NCBI RefSeq assembly: GCF_000178115.2
Contig: NC_014828.1
Location: 1,953,310 to 2,017,309 of the forward strand
Length of the DNA: 64,000 nucleotides
Direction: 5' to 3'
From: Ethanoligenens harbinense YUAN-3
GTDB taxonomy: Bacteria > Bacillota > Clostridia > Oscillospirales > Ethanoligenentaceae
Of this stretch, positions 41,243-49,056 are shown piece by piece; position 1 is the stretch's first letter, and the number at the start of each line of letters is the position of its first letter. The translations under genes were made by a program, and so were the position numbers. The notes under the pieces were generated by a model. The model did no database searches and had not been told where the DNA came from. It saw only the letters and a list, made by a program, of their open reading frames with translations.

Positions 41243-42804
41243 CCACTATCCCGGCGTCCCGGACGCGCTTTTCCTCCACTCCTATCACAGAGAAAAAGAA
41301 ACGCAAGGTCGCCGGATACGCCCGCGTCTCAACAGACCATGACGACCAGTTCACGAGCTACGAGGCGCAGATCGATTATTACACCAACTACATCAAGGGC
41401 CGCGACGACTGGGAATTCGTGAACGTCTACACGGACGAAGGAATCAGCGGAACCGGCATCAAGAAGAGAATTGGATTCCAGAACATGATCGAGGACGCGC
41501 TCGCTGGGAAGATCGACCTGATCGTCACCAAGAGCGTCAGCCGCTTCGCCCGGAACACCGTCGACAGCCTGACAACCATCCGGAAACTCAAGGAAAACGG
41601 CGTCGAATGCTACTTTGAAAAAGAGAACATCTGGACCTTCGACGGAAAAGGTGAATTGCTGATCACCATCATGTCGAGCCTTGCGCAGGAGGAATCCCGT
41701 AGCATTTCCGAGAACTGCACCTGGGGACAACGTAAGCGATTCGCAGACGGCAAGGTGACGGTTCCGTTCCACCGGTTTCTCGGCTACGACCGCGGTCCGA
41801 ATGGCGAGCTCATCGTCAACCCAGAGGAGGCAGAAACCGTCCGCCGCATCTACCGGCTCTTCCTGCAGGGCCTGACCTACAACGGCATCGCCAAGCAGCT
41901 TACCAATGACGGCATCAAGACACCCGGCGGCAAGGATCACTGGAGCATCAGTACCGTCAAGTCCATCCTCGGAAACGAGAAATACAAGGGCGACGCCCTG
42001 CTGCAGAAATCCTACACAGTCGACTACCTCACGAAAAAGACGAAGGTCAACGAGGGCGAAATCCCGCAGTACTACGTGGAAGGCGACCATGAAGCGATCA
42101 TCGCACCGGAGACCTTCGACCTGGTCCAGCGCGAGATGAAGAAGCGCGGCAACGGCATCATGTACCACAGCGGCGTACACGTCTTCTCCAGCAAAATCCG
42201 CTGCGGGCAGTGCGGCTCCTTCTACGGCTCCAAGGTCTGGCATTCCAACAGCAAATATCGGAAAACTATCTGGCGCTGTAACCATAAATACGATGGCTGC
42301 AAGAAATGCACCACGCCAGCCATAGACGACAGCGAAGTGAAAACCGCGTTCCTCTCGGCGGTGAACAAGCTGCTTGAAACAAAAGCCGAGGTCATCGCCA
42401 ACGGCAAAGAGATGCTACCGTTCCTCTTCAAGACCGACGAACTGGAAGCCGAGCGCGACCGGCTCCTGGATGAGGCACAGATGGTGGCGGACGCAGTGCA
42501 GCAAAACATCGTGGAGAACGCCCGGACGGCTCTCGACCAGAACGCCTATAAGAAGCACTACGACGACCTTGCCGACCGGTACGATAAGCTCAAGACCCGC
42601 ATCGAAGAGCTCACCGCAAAAATCGAAGAAACTCAATCCCGGAAAGCCGGGTACGAGGACTTCCTCAAGGCATTCGAAAACACGCCCGAGAGCCTGACGG
42701 AATTCTCCCTCGATGCCTTCAACGGACTCGTCGATCACCTGACGATCTACGCCAATGACGACATCCGCTTCACCTTCCGCAATGGACAGGAAATCAAAGC
42801 CTAA
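41221..42804 (+). CDS. Large serine recombinase 2
   Basis: 527 residues from TTG 41221, overlapping recombinase 1 by 22 bases. Catalytic Ser37 in AGYARVS, I-V-T-K-S-V-S-R-F-A-R-N-T-V-D-S-L, A-Q-E-E-S-R-S-I-S-E-N. One zinc ribbon (CGQCGSFYG...W-R-C-N-H) and a coiled coil (residues about 405-475). Tandem serine recombinases in one operon suggest the two proteins act together or on different sites of the element. Confidence 0.96.
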   Translation: MEQQKKVTTIPASRTRFSSTPITEKKKRKVAGYARVSTDHDDQFTSYEAQIDYYTNYIKGRDDWEFVNVYTDEGISGTGIKKRIGFQNMIEDALAGKIDLIVTKSVSRFARNTVDSLTTIRKLKENGVECYFEKENIWTFDGKGELLITIMSSLAQEESRSISENCTWGQRKRFADGKVTVPFHRFLGYDRGPNGELIVNPEEAETVRRIYRLFLQGLTYNGIAKQLTNDGIKTPGGKDHWSISTVKSILGNEKYKGDALLQKSYTVDYLTKKTKVNEGEIPQYYVEGDHEAIIAPETFDLVQREMKKRGNGIMYHSGVHVFSSKIRCGQCGSFYGSKVWHSNSKYRKTIWRCNHKYDGCKKCTTPAIDDSEVKTAFLSAVNKLLETKAEVIANGKEMLPFLFKTDELEAERDRLLDEAQMVADAVQQNIVENARTALDQNAYKKHYDDLADRYDKLKTRIEELTAKIEETQSRKAGYEDFLKAFENTPESLTEFSLDAFNGLVDHLTIYANDDIRFTFRNGQEIKA

Positions 42805-42809
42805 AGAAG

Positions 42810-42846
42810 GCCTGACTGCCGACGAAGTGCTGGTGGTCAGGCTTTC
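42810..42846 (+). terminator. Terminator after the recombinases
   Basis: GCCTGAC (42810-42816) pairs with GTCAGGC (42836-42842) followed by TTTCTCTC. Convergent to the small minus-strand gene ending at 42849. Confidence 0.75.
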
Positions 42847-42848
42847 TC

Positions 42849-43175
42849 TCATGCGATTAAACGCTGTACATTTTTTACAATAGCAGGACCACCTGTTGCT
42901 AACCCGACAACTCCAAGACTCATCGCTCCAAAAATGATAACTCCTTGCCAAACTTCCTGTGCATGACGATCATAGTTCTGATCAAGTGCCTCAAGTTTTT
43001 CCTTTGTAGTCATATCTTTGGCTTCCTCAATCAGCTTTGCCTTCTGATCATACTTACTCTTAGATACTGCATAAAGGCTACTCCCAGCCTTATGAATCTG
43101 ATTCTGTATAACCTGAGCGTTGAATTCATATGCATCGAATTCTGAATCATTCTGAATTACATCATATTCTGTCAT
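42849..43175 (-). CDS. Small protein with amphipathic coiled segment and C-terminal membrane helix
   Basis: 108 residues, ATG on the minus strand at 43175 with GGAGG about 9 bases upstream. Residues 25-65 are helical and charged (KAKLIEEAKDMTTKEKLEAL). A hydrophobic, glycine-rich segment (GVIIFGAMSLGVVGLATGG) at about residues 77-96 should span the membrane. The family is not recognised. It diverges from the HTH regulator, sharing the palindromic operator region, and may be regulated by it. AT-rich unlike the phage genes. Confidence 0.7.
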   Translation of the reverse strand: MTEYDVIQNDSEFDAYEFNAQVIQNQIHKAGSSLYAVSKSKYDQKAKLIEEAKDMTTKEKLEALDQNYDRHAQEVWQGVIIFGAMSLGVVGLATGGPAIVKNVQRLIA

Positions 43176-43248
43176 AAATACATCCTCCGTTTTTTTATTA
43201 CGCAGGTATCATCATTGATATCTGCTCTTGTTTCTGTTATCATGTTAC

Positions 43249-43296
43249 CAGACAATAATGTCTGTTACAACTGACAAAAAAGGTCAATAATGTCCG
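43249..43296. promoter_or_regulatory. Two palindromic operators in the divergent promoter
   Basis: CAGACAATAATGTCTG at 43249-43264 is a perfect 6+4+6 palindrome. A related site GGTCAATAATGTCC lies at 43282-43295, sharing the central CAATAATG, and is placed against the ribosome site of the HTH gene. Spacing between centres is 32 bases, near three helical turns. Likely binding sites for the 43305 regulator. Confidence 0.65.
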
Positions 43297-43304
43297 GAGG
43301 AATT

Positions 43305-43868
43305 ATGGCTAACAAAAAATCAGAAAAAGTACCAATCAGCAGAGACTGCTTTTTAAGAATAATCCATGAAAAGGGATATACTGTAGAAGAACTTGGTGAA
43401 CAGCCCCAAATTGATCGCAGCGGAAAAACAATTCAAAGAAGTCTCAGTGCCGGAGAAATGAGTCCGGAACTACTTGACCGCATCGGGAAATTTCTTAATG
43501 TTGATCCTACTTATCTTGCTGGGGAATATGATAGAAAATTTGAAGAAATGAAAGACTCTCTTCCTTCTCCTGACTTGACTCATTACCTGTGGACAAGAAC
43601 AGACCGTTTCCCTTATTCCAAACACGAGACCGAAAACATCGATTATAAGGAATATTTACTGGACACGCTATTAATTAACAACATCTCTAAAGAACAATTT
43701 TTTGCTTTGGAGCCGCAAAAGAAGAGATCCTTTCAGTTTGATCTTGGTCTTGCCCTTCATAATGTAATAAAACAATATTTTGATGTGGATTCACAAGGCA
43801 AAAATGTAGAAGAATTTGGAATGATTTCTGAAGGTTTGACCATGCTTATGGGAGATTGGATCAAATAA
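43305..43868 (+). CDS. HTH (XRE-like) regulator
   Basis: 187 residues from ATG 43305; the in-frame ATG 43290 lies upstream of the GGAGG and is rejected. N-terminal HTH-like region: DCFLRIIHEKGYTVEELGEQ, then G-K-T-I-Q-R-S-L-S-A-G-E-M-S and I-G-K-F-L-N-V-D-P-T-Y-L-A-G, the usual XRE end. C-terminal 110 residues are helical with no known domain. Probably autoregulates through the palindromes upstream and controls the minus-strand membrane gene. Confidence 0.8.
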   Translation: MANKKSEKVPISRDCFLRIIHEKGYTVEELGEQPQIDRSGKTIQRSLSAGEMSPELLDRIGKFLNVDPTYLAGEYDRKFEEMKDSLPSPDLTHYLWTRTDRFPYSKHETENIDYKEYLLDTLLINNISKEQFFALEPQKKRSFQFDLGLALHNVIKQYFDVDSQGKNVEEFGMISEGLTMLMGDWIK

Positions 43869-43892
43869 TCTCCAAAACAATATCAATTCAAA

Positions 43893-43936
43893 AAGTGCCT
43901 GACTGTCTGAGCTAAACCCGTGGCCAGGCGTTTCAC
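43893..43936. terminator. Convergent terminator candidate
   Basis: GCCTG (43897-43901) and CAGGC (43925-43929) with flanking AAAGTG/CACTTT allow a hairpin between the converging regulator and 459-residue genes; short stem, moderate support. Confidence 0.45.
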
Positions 43937-43937
43937 T

Positions 43938-45317
43938 TTATTCAAAAACAACTATGTAATCAGCGGAAACATCATCAAATGTCTTATCCACTGATTCAAT
44001 AACTTCTCTAAGTTCCTCGTCGATAATCCCACGTACATAGGCATCTCGTGCATTCGGTTTCTCCAGAATCACCCATTTTAATTGCTGGTACGAGTATTTT
44101 GCAAAGGCTATCCACTGCGGATAATTGATGGCCATAGGATTCTTGGTGAAGAAAACTTTTCCTGCATTTACAGCAGTAGCGGCTGAATGCCCGATAAACA
44201 ACATCGTCGTCAGTTTTGGATTCTTGTCTCGATTTGTAGAAAACGGAATAGATTCTTTTACGCTATGTCCCTCCTTGATCCGTTTAATCGAGTACCCAAT
44301 TCGCGTCACAACCTCGACAATCATCACTGGAATTGAAAGCGTACAGAAATGGATGAAGTCATAACCCTCATAATACATTCCCTGTACAATCTCTGCGATG
44401 GTCTGCTCCTCCTCGCTAATTGATCCAAACTGCATCAAATTGAACAATGCCATCATTGGTGCCGGTAATCCCATTGATGTTATTATGTCAGACTTGTAAT
44501 GAATGATCTGCTTTGCAATAGCCGCGAATATGTCGCTTTCCTTGCGATCAGCGTAGTTCTCCATGACCTGCGAGACGATCTTACCCGTCCTGCCAATCGT
44601 GGTCATTCTCCCGGTAAGAATATCCGACACTCCAAAGATTAATCCCAGCAGAGGATCATGCCCCAAGGACATCAGCCTGTGATAGTAAGCCGATAATCCA
44701 TCAACGTATATCTTCGTGTTCCGGTTATCCTGGGCATCATAAGGAACTTTGCTGACCTTGGAATTGGCAAGCTTCTCCATTTCTTCTTCCGGGAACTTCT
44801 TGTCAAATTGATCGCGGATAAAGTTGGCAAGAGTACCGCCCTTGAGACCTTCCGGTGTTTTCTGCGGTATTCCAATGAGAAGTATGTCTGCAGCAGCACC
44901 GAGCAGACCAGCTGCCACACATATGGCAATGTCGTATTTATCCAGATGATACAACTGATTGTATTCGTAATTCAGCTGATGACCTGCCCACTCATTACTC
45001 AAAAGCTCCTCTGGCGTGAATAGTTCCTCCAGATCATGTCCTGTGCCGACATGCGCCTCGGCTTCTTTGCATAAGTTCTCCCAAGAAGGAACCACCATAA
45101 CCTTGTGTGGTTGTTCGGCAGGAACTTGCAGACCGGATGTCCTTAAAGAAGCAAGTTGATCCCCGTATTCAAGATTTTTTAAAAGCTCTTCGCTCTCAGA
45201 TATTCGGGCGTCAATTTCGGAATGATCTGGTCGATTAATCTCGCGGAGCTCTTTATCCTGATGAGCCAGTACAGTATTTATCTGCCGCTCAATTTCTGAA
45301 TATTCAAATTTACTCAT
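43938..45317 (-). CDS. 459-residue membrane protein of unknown family
   Basis: ATG at 45317 overlaps the 184-residue gene's stop as ATGA, so the two are coupled. N-terminal 75 residues are charged helix (EYSEIERQINTVLAHQ, EIDARISESEELLKNL). Hydrophobic stretches near residue 133 (AICVAAGLLGAAADILLIGI) and near 315 (IHFCTLSIPVMIVEVV) suggest membrane spans. No signal peptide or catalytic motif is recognised. The partner is the Gly/Ala-rich 184-residue protein. With the HTH-regulated gene pair it may be a defence or toxin cargo module; function not known. Confidence 0.75.
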   Translation of the reverse strand: MSKFEYSEIERQINTVLAHQDKELREINRPDHSEIDARISESEELLKNLEYGDQLASLRTSGLQVPAEQPHKVMVVPSWENLCKEAEAHVGTGHDLEELFTPEELLSNEWAGHQLNYEYNQLYHLDKYDIAICVAAGLLGAAADILLIGIPQKTPEGLKGGTLANFIRDQFDKKFPEEEMEKLANSKVSKVPYDAQDNRNTKIYVDGLSAYYHRLMSLGHDPLLGLIFGVSDILTGRMTTIGRTGKIVSQVMENYADRKESDIFAAIAKQIIHYKSDIITSMGLPAPMMALFNLMQFGSISEEEQTIAEIVQGMYYEGYDFIHFCTLSIPVMIVEVVTRIGYSIKRIKEGHSVKESIPFSTNRDKNPKLTTMLFIGHSAATAVNAGKVFFTKNPMAINYPQWIAFAKYSYQQLKWVILEKPNARDAYVRGIIDEELREVIESVDKTFDDVSADYIVVFE

Positions 45318-45868
45318 GAAGCTATACCAAGATCCGCACGAAGATCATTAATCGCGCGTTGAAGCATAATATTCAAACTTTGAAGATAATCCATTCTCTC
45401 CTTATCGGCATGTGCTTCTTTTTTCATTTCCCTGATGATTGCTTCATGTTTAGCGAGCGCCTCTTTGTACAGACGCTCCTTTTCCTGTCTCAGCTGCTTA
45501 TTTTTAAGCGCAGAAGCAACTCCAACACCGACAGCAGCAAGTCCTGCAACCGGAGCAGCGAGGACAAAAACGCCAGCAACCATTCCACCGCCGACAACTG
45601 CTCCTGCTGCTGCAAGCCCAGAAGTGATGCCCGCAGCAGACAGACCAACTACACCAAGACCATAAAGAGCGGCAAAGGAACCGACACCACCTATCCCGGC
45701 ACCAAGTGCTCCCGCCAGAACCTCAGGAATTGCGCTTTCTCTTATAGTACGATTTTTATCGTTTAAAGCCGCTGCTGCTTCATTGACGACATTCACGACT
45801 CCCTGCATCGACTCAACGCTTTGGAAGTTCATTTTCTTTTTATCTTTTACATAAGTGTCCTTGGCCAT
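45314..45868 (-). CDS. Gly/Ala-rich membrane protein with C-terminal coiled coil
   Basis: 184 residues starting at ATG 45868 (GGAGG five bases upstream). Central residues about 50-115 are a very long Gly/Ala/Val hydrophobic tract (LGAGIGGVGSFAALYGLG, VVGLSAAGITSGLAAAG, AVVGGGMVAGVFVLAAPVAG), easily two or three membrane helices. From about residue 120 it is a charged coiled coil (NKQLRQEKERLYKEALAKHE). Loosely reminiscent of pore-forming or ISG12-type Gly-rich hairpins, but no homology claim is made. First gene of the pair with 43938. Confidence 0.72.
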   Translation of the reverse strand: MAKDTYVKDKKKMNFQSVESMQGVVNVVNEAAAALNDKNRTIRESAIPEVLAGALGAGIGGVGSFAALYGLGVVGLSAAGITSGLAAAGAVVGGGMVAGVFVLAAPVAGLAAVGVGVASALKNKQLRQEKERLYKEALAKHEAIIREMKKEAHADKERMDYLQSLNIMLQRAINDLRADLGIAS

Positions 45869-45925
45869 GCCATCCTCCAATACTATGTGGCGTTTTCCTT
45901 TACTCCTATACCTCTCCTGTAAAAC

Positions 45926-45955
45926 CGACACCCCTAAACCTCAAGCGACACCCCT
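45926..45955. repeat. Direct repeats of CGACACCCCT near the hsdM truncation
   Basis: CGACACCCCT occurs at 45926-45935 and 45946-45955, exactly two helical turns apart, with further similarity ahead (ACC/AGC). It lies where the hsdM fragment ends and the membrane module begins. It could be an att arm site, an operator, or chance. Confidence 0.4.
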
Positions 45956-46636
45956 CAGAGGGCAATCGTTGAATTGTATCAAATTTTGCGTCTTGTTTTC
46001 GTACAGCTTCGCCATGAACCCTGGTTCGGTGATAAGGCGCATATCCGGATCAAACAGCATGGCGACCATCAAACGAATGACCTCACGCGGGGTGAAGTGT
46101 TCGCCGGCGGTCTCGTTGGACATTTCGGAGAACTTGCGGATAAGTTCCTCGAAGATGTATCCCATCTCGTTGTTGGAAACGCGGTCGGGGTGCAAGTCTA
46201 TATCGTCCACGAATCTGGTCACAACAAGATAGAGCAAGTTTGCCTTGTCCAAGCGGGCAATCTGCGAATATATGTCAAAGGACTCCAAAATCATGCGCGC
46301 GTTCTCGGAGAAGCCTTTTATGTAGTCGGTCAGGTTGTCGGCGATGTTTGCAGCATCGTCCTTTAGCTTGGCGAAGGTAAATTCACTGATGTTGTAAAAC
46401 TTCAGACCGCCTGTAATGCTCTTGAACCCCGCCAACTTTGCGTACTCCGTCTTGAACATTCCTTGCCTATGAATCTCCATGACGCGCTCCTTGGTAGGGG
46501 CGAGGACGCTATCCAGACGACACAGCACGGTAAACGGCAGTATGACGTCGCCATACTCGCTCTGCTTGAAGTCGCCGCGCAGGATGTCGGCTATCTTCCA
46601 TATGAAGTTGGATTTCTCCGAAATGTTAATACTCAT
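45941..46636 (-). pseudogene. hsdM: Truncated hsdM (N-terminal domain only)
   Basis: 231 codons from ATG 46636 (AAGGAGTCGATATCA upstream). The N-terminal HsdM domain is well preserved (FIWKIADILRGDF, DVILPFTVLCRLDSVL, GYIFEELIRKFSEMSNETAG, EHFTPREVIRLMVAML). The reading frame diverges after L-I-T-E-P-G and stops at 45941, before the SAM motif and NPPY that follow in intact proteins. It is a different HsdM subfamily from the one at 1-1828. Truncation coincides with the change to the cargo module. Confidence 0.88.
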
Positions 46637-46844
46637 TGATATCGACTCCTTTCTCGCATAGGCGCAGATAGCGTTCATAGGACATCACTACCGCTATGGG
46701 TTTGCCGTTCTTCTGAATGTAGGCTGTTTTGTCTGCGGCGGCCAGTTCCTTTAGCAAACGCGAGGACTGTCCTCGGTTGAATTCGGCTATGTTCAAGTGC
46801 TCCATTATCGGCACCTTGGGGGGCGAGGTTTTCTTGTCCGGCAT
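46626..46844 (-). CDS. Phd/YefM-type antitoxin-like protein
   Basis: 72 residues, start ATG 46844 with GAGGAGG. Phd/YefM pattern: NIAEFNRGQSSRLLKELAA, then Q-K-N-G-K-P-I-A-V-V-M-S-Y-E-R-Y-L-R-L. No toxin gene follows; instead it overlaps hsdM fragment start, so it may be a regulator of that operon, as seen for small Phd proteins before type I methylases. Probably orphaned after truncation. Confidence 0.8.
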   Translation of the reverse strand: MPDKKTSPPKVPIMEHLNIAEFNRGQSSRLLKELAAADKTAYIQKNGKPIAVVMSYERYLRLCEKGVDINEY

Positions 46845-47075
46845 TACACTTCCTCCTCTGGACACGACATGCTCATACTACCTTCTGTTTTAACACAAAT
46901 AGATTGTAATTACAAATTTTATTGTAAAATCATTTCAAATGATTTTTACTGTTGGAAAAGTAATTACTTTTTGGGTGTAAATGCCTACTCCTAATCTCCT
47001 TTAAGAGCCGTCATTCAAGCGGAGGGACCGGTCGGAAGCAGCTTGCCCTGCTGCTGAATTGCGTCGAAGATTATA

Positions 47076-47279
47076 TTGGGGGAGAACCAATCCGGTGCGC
47101 GTAAAAAGGTATCATGGCGCGCATTATTTCCTCTGCAGGGCGAGGAAAAAGCCACGGCGGAACTGGGGCTGAGCTTTCTTGCGTATAATCTGAAACGCGC
47201 GATCCATCTGGTCGGCGTAAGGAATCTGGTTGCTACGATGCAGGGACGGACCCCTTGTTTTTATCAAAGTGGGGAATAA
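47076..47279 (+). pseudogene. C-terminal remnant of a DDE transposase (IS1182-like)
   Basis: The decayed reading frame ends with L-F-P-L-Q-G-E-E-K-A-T-A-E-L-G-L-S-F-L-A-Y-N-L-K-R-A-I, the well-known tail of IS1182-type transposases. The frame has no catalytic domain. The DNA before it (46870-47075) contains no recognisable gene. Confidence 0.6.
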
Positions 47280-47342
47280 ACGTTAAAAATGGGCATAAAA
47301 AATCTGAAAAGCCTGATAAAATCAGACTTTTCAGACGAATTG

Positions 47343-47418
47343 TGGTGGAGATGAGGAGGATCGAACTCCTGACCTTACGGATGCGAACCGTACGCTCTCC
47401 CAGCTGAGCTACACCCCC
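47343..47418 (-). tRNA. tRNA-Ala (anticodon CGC)
   Basis: Read on the minus strand, the 76 nucleotides fold into a complete cloverleaf: acceptor GGGGGTG/CATCTCC (with G-U pairs), D arm GCTCAGCTGGGAGAGC, anticodon stem TACGG/CCGTA with loop TTCGCAT (anticodon CGC), T arm AGGAG-TTCGATC-CTCCT, and encoded CCA. A partial copy of its anticodon arm is found 200 bases away. Confidence 0.95.
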
Positions 47419-47584
47419 ATATGAAATTGTGAGGAACTGTGCTATATTTTCAAACCACCCTGGGGGGATGGCGAAAACCCAAATAAAATCTGTGACTTCG
47501 AAACCAAGGGGAATTTGTATGTGGTGAGACAGGTTACCGTGGAAGTTTCGCTCAAGTCCGCTTTGTGGTTTTACAACCACCTCT

Positions 47585-47614
47585 TGACCTTACGGATGCG
47601 AACCGTACGCTCTC
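47585..47614 (-). repeat. Duplicated anticodon arm of tRNA-Ala, possible att remnant
   Basis: Thirty bases identical to 47370-47399 (tRNA nucleotides 20-49), with near identity for a few more bases on one side. The copy lacks both acceptor ends. Tyrosine integrases often use an anticodon-arm core, so this could be an attachment-site remnant. No integrase is nearby. Confidence 0.6.
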
Positions 47615-47698
47615 GCGCAGTGTTCAGTTTTCGTTAAAAATCTTATACGAATATTGAACAGTACAGCGGGATCGCCTGCAATATTTTGTGTAACTTTT

Positions 47699-47737
47699 AC
47701 AGTCAAATGCAAAAAATGCGTTTGGCTGTTTCTTTTT
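47699..47737 (+). terminator. Stem-loop terminator
   Basis: ACAGTCAAA (47699-47707) pairs with TTTGGCTGT (47721-47729), followed by TTCTTTTT. The surrounding 47420-47912 holds no gene I can support. Confidence 0.7.
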
Positions 47738-47912
47738 GTCCCGGATTTCACCGCGCCATTCCAGAGAACTGCCTCACCGAAAAAACGCACACTCTGGAAA
47801 AACAATATGCATAAAAATGTATACGGCGTGGGGTGTAGCCACATCGACCGCGAAGGGTTCGCCTCCCACATAAATTCAGATGCCCTCTGACTGTAAATGG
47901 AGGGATCATTTT

Positions 47913-48269
47913 ATGAAGGAAAAACCGATTCAAAGCAAGGCCTCCCCTGCCCCTTTGATTGACACAGGGCAACTGGTTTTGACCGCCAATGCAGTCGTGC
48001 AGCCATTTGTGGAAACCGTGTGGGAGATCGCGCAAGACGATGAAGAACTGATTAACCGACTCCGTTCCCTGTTTTCGTTTCTGGATGAGGAAAAACGATA
48101 CGCAGAGATGTTCGGCGTATTGCAGATTTTATATCGTCAAATCGGCCTTGAATTCACCAGCAAATTGAAAACTGAATTTCAAAACGACGCAGCTTTTGCG
48201 TATTTTATGCATGTTTATGCACTGGATTTCAACGAAACAATGGAGGATTTCATAGCCGGGGTACGGTAA
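47913..48269 (+). CDS. Hypothetical 118-residue protein
   Basis: Start ATG 47913 with GGAGGG nine bases upstream. Helical, acidic: GQLVLTANAVVQPFVETV, EIAQDDEELINRLRSLF, and F-Q-N-D-A-A-F-A-Y-F-M-H-V-Y-A-L-D-F. No motif recognised. It is followed by two terminator hairpins and a convergent toxin-antitoxin pair, consistent with a small accessory locus at the edge of the right-hand element. Confidence 0.65.
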   Translation: MKEKPIQSKASPAPLIDTGQLVLTANAVVQPFVETVWEIAQDDEELINRLRSLFSFLDEEKRYAEMFGVLQILYRQIGLEFTSKLKTEFQNDAAFAYFMHVYALDFNETMEDFIAGVR

Positions 48270-48342
48270 ATCCGGCTTTTTATAAGAGCAATATAAAATA
48301 TCCGATCCCGTTCGCATTTCAAACGAACCGGATCGGATATTT
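48254..48342. terminator. Two hairpins between convergent genes
   Basis: AGCCGG (48254-48259)/CCGGCT (48272-48277) followed by TTTTTAT ends the 118-residue gene. A second long stem, 48296-48314 with 48323-48342 (about 17 bp, ATCCGATCC/GGATCGGAT), with A-rich and T-rich flanks can act in both directions before the toxin gene. Confidence 0.8.
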
Positions 48343-48367
48343 ATGCAGGTCGTTCCACACAGCAAAG

Positions 48368-48685
48368 TTACTTCAACCAACCATAATCCTGCCTGCAATC
48401 CACCACATAATCAATGTAAACGGAATCCGACCGGACTTGATAAAGCATCAGCAGCCATTTTCCCAATGGGAGCTTCCGATATTTCCTTTCCGGCAGATTC
48501 GGATCATCTGCCCAGGGATTACGTCCGGGAAAAGATTCGAGGGATGTTGCTTTTTCAGTAAATTCGGCAATCAGGTCGTTAGCTGCTTTTTCGCTGACTT
48601 TTGCCAAAAAACGCGCATGCGTGACGAGCATCTGTGTCGCGCCGTCTGATACGATCACCTTGTATTTTTTATTGTCGGCTTCCAT
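48368..48685 (-). CDS. RelE/ParE-family toxin
   Basis: 105 residues. ParE-like fold: YKVIVSDGATQMLVTHARFL, A-N-D-L-I-A-E-F-T-E-K-A-T-S-L-E-S-F-P, R-K-L-P-L-G-K-W-L-L-M-L-Y-Q-V, Y-I-D-Y-V-V-D-C-R-Q-D. Its start overlaps the antitoxin stop. Probably an mRNA interferase or gyrase poison neutralised by the upstream gene product. Confidence 0.88.
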   Translation of the reverse strand: MEADNKKYKVIVSDGATQMLVTHARFLAKVSEKAANDLIAEFTEKATSLESFPGRNPWADDPNLPERKYRKLPLGKWLLMLYQVRSDSVYIDYVVDCRQDYGWLK

Positions 48686-48953
48686 GCAATGTCTCCTGAA
48701 CGGCTTTTTGCATCAAAGCGGCAACATCCTTGATAGAATGGCCCGCATTGCCATTCAGTCGGCTTTCTTCGGCTTCCACAAGGCGCTCCCGTAGGCGGAG
48801 CATGCTTTCCCGTCTGGCAAACGTCTCAATGTCCATCACGACGAGATCGCCTTCCCCGTTTCGGGTCAGGTAGATCGGTTCGCCGGAAGTTTTGCAGAGT
48901 TCCGCAATTTCATTGTAATTTTTACGAATTGCCGCCGATGGCTTGATCGTCAT
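48669..48953 (-). CDS. Phd/RelB-like antitoxin
   Basis: 94 residues, ATG 48953 with GGAGG. Phd-like pattern: K-P-S-A-A-I-R-K-N-Y-N-E-I, then PIYLTRNGEGDLVVMDIETF, and a C-terminal charged helix (LRERLVEAEESRLN) that would bind the toxin. Transcribed leftward with the toxin; the AT-rich region 48960-49010 holds its promoter. Confidence 0.88.
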   Translation of the reverse strand: MTIKPSAAIRKNYNEIAELCKTSGEPIYLTRNGEGDLVVMDIETFARRESMLRLRERLVEAEESRLNGNAGHSIKDVAALMQKAVQETLHGSRQ

Positions 48954-49056
48954 AGCTGCACCTCCACTTGTATCATCATTGTATGCTTATAATACCCTTA
49001 TTATACTATGCGCGGCATTCGGTGTAAAGCAGTTTGAATGTCAAAAGGAGGGCCAA

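Larger units (their letters stand above)
3100..42847 (+). mobile_element. Siphovirus-type prophage with paired serine recombinases
   Basis: All genes from 3224 to 42804 lie on the plus strand in classic tailed-phage order: regulator, replication, late regulator, HNH and terminase, portal, ClpP-type protease, HK97 capsid, connectors, tail tube, frameshifted chaperones, tape measure, distal tail proteins, holin, endolysin, recombinases. The left boundary is placed only approximately, in the divergent gap before 3224. The right boundary is at least the terminator after the second recombinase at 42810. It may extend to about 45940, where a host-like hsdM is truncated. No att sites were identified with certainty. 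Confidence 0.85.

Noticed and set aside
45314-45868. Homology of the Gly/Ala-rich protein to interferon-induced ISG12/IFI6 proteins
   Set aside because: Only composition and short motifs agree; not enough to claim relationship.
47233-47580. 115-codon minus-strand frame containing a GGVAQLGERTVRIRKVRSS-type peptide
   Set aside because: This peptide is the well-known false translation of a tRNA; the tRNA-Ala gene lies inside it.
47585-47614. Second tRNA gene
   Set aside because: Only the anticodon arm is present; acceptor and T arms are missing.
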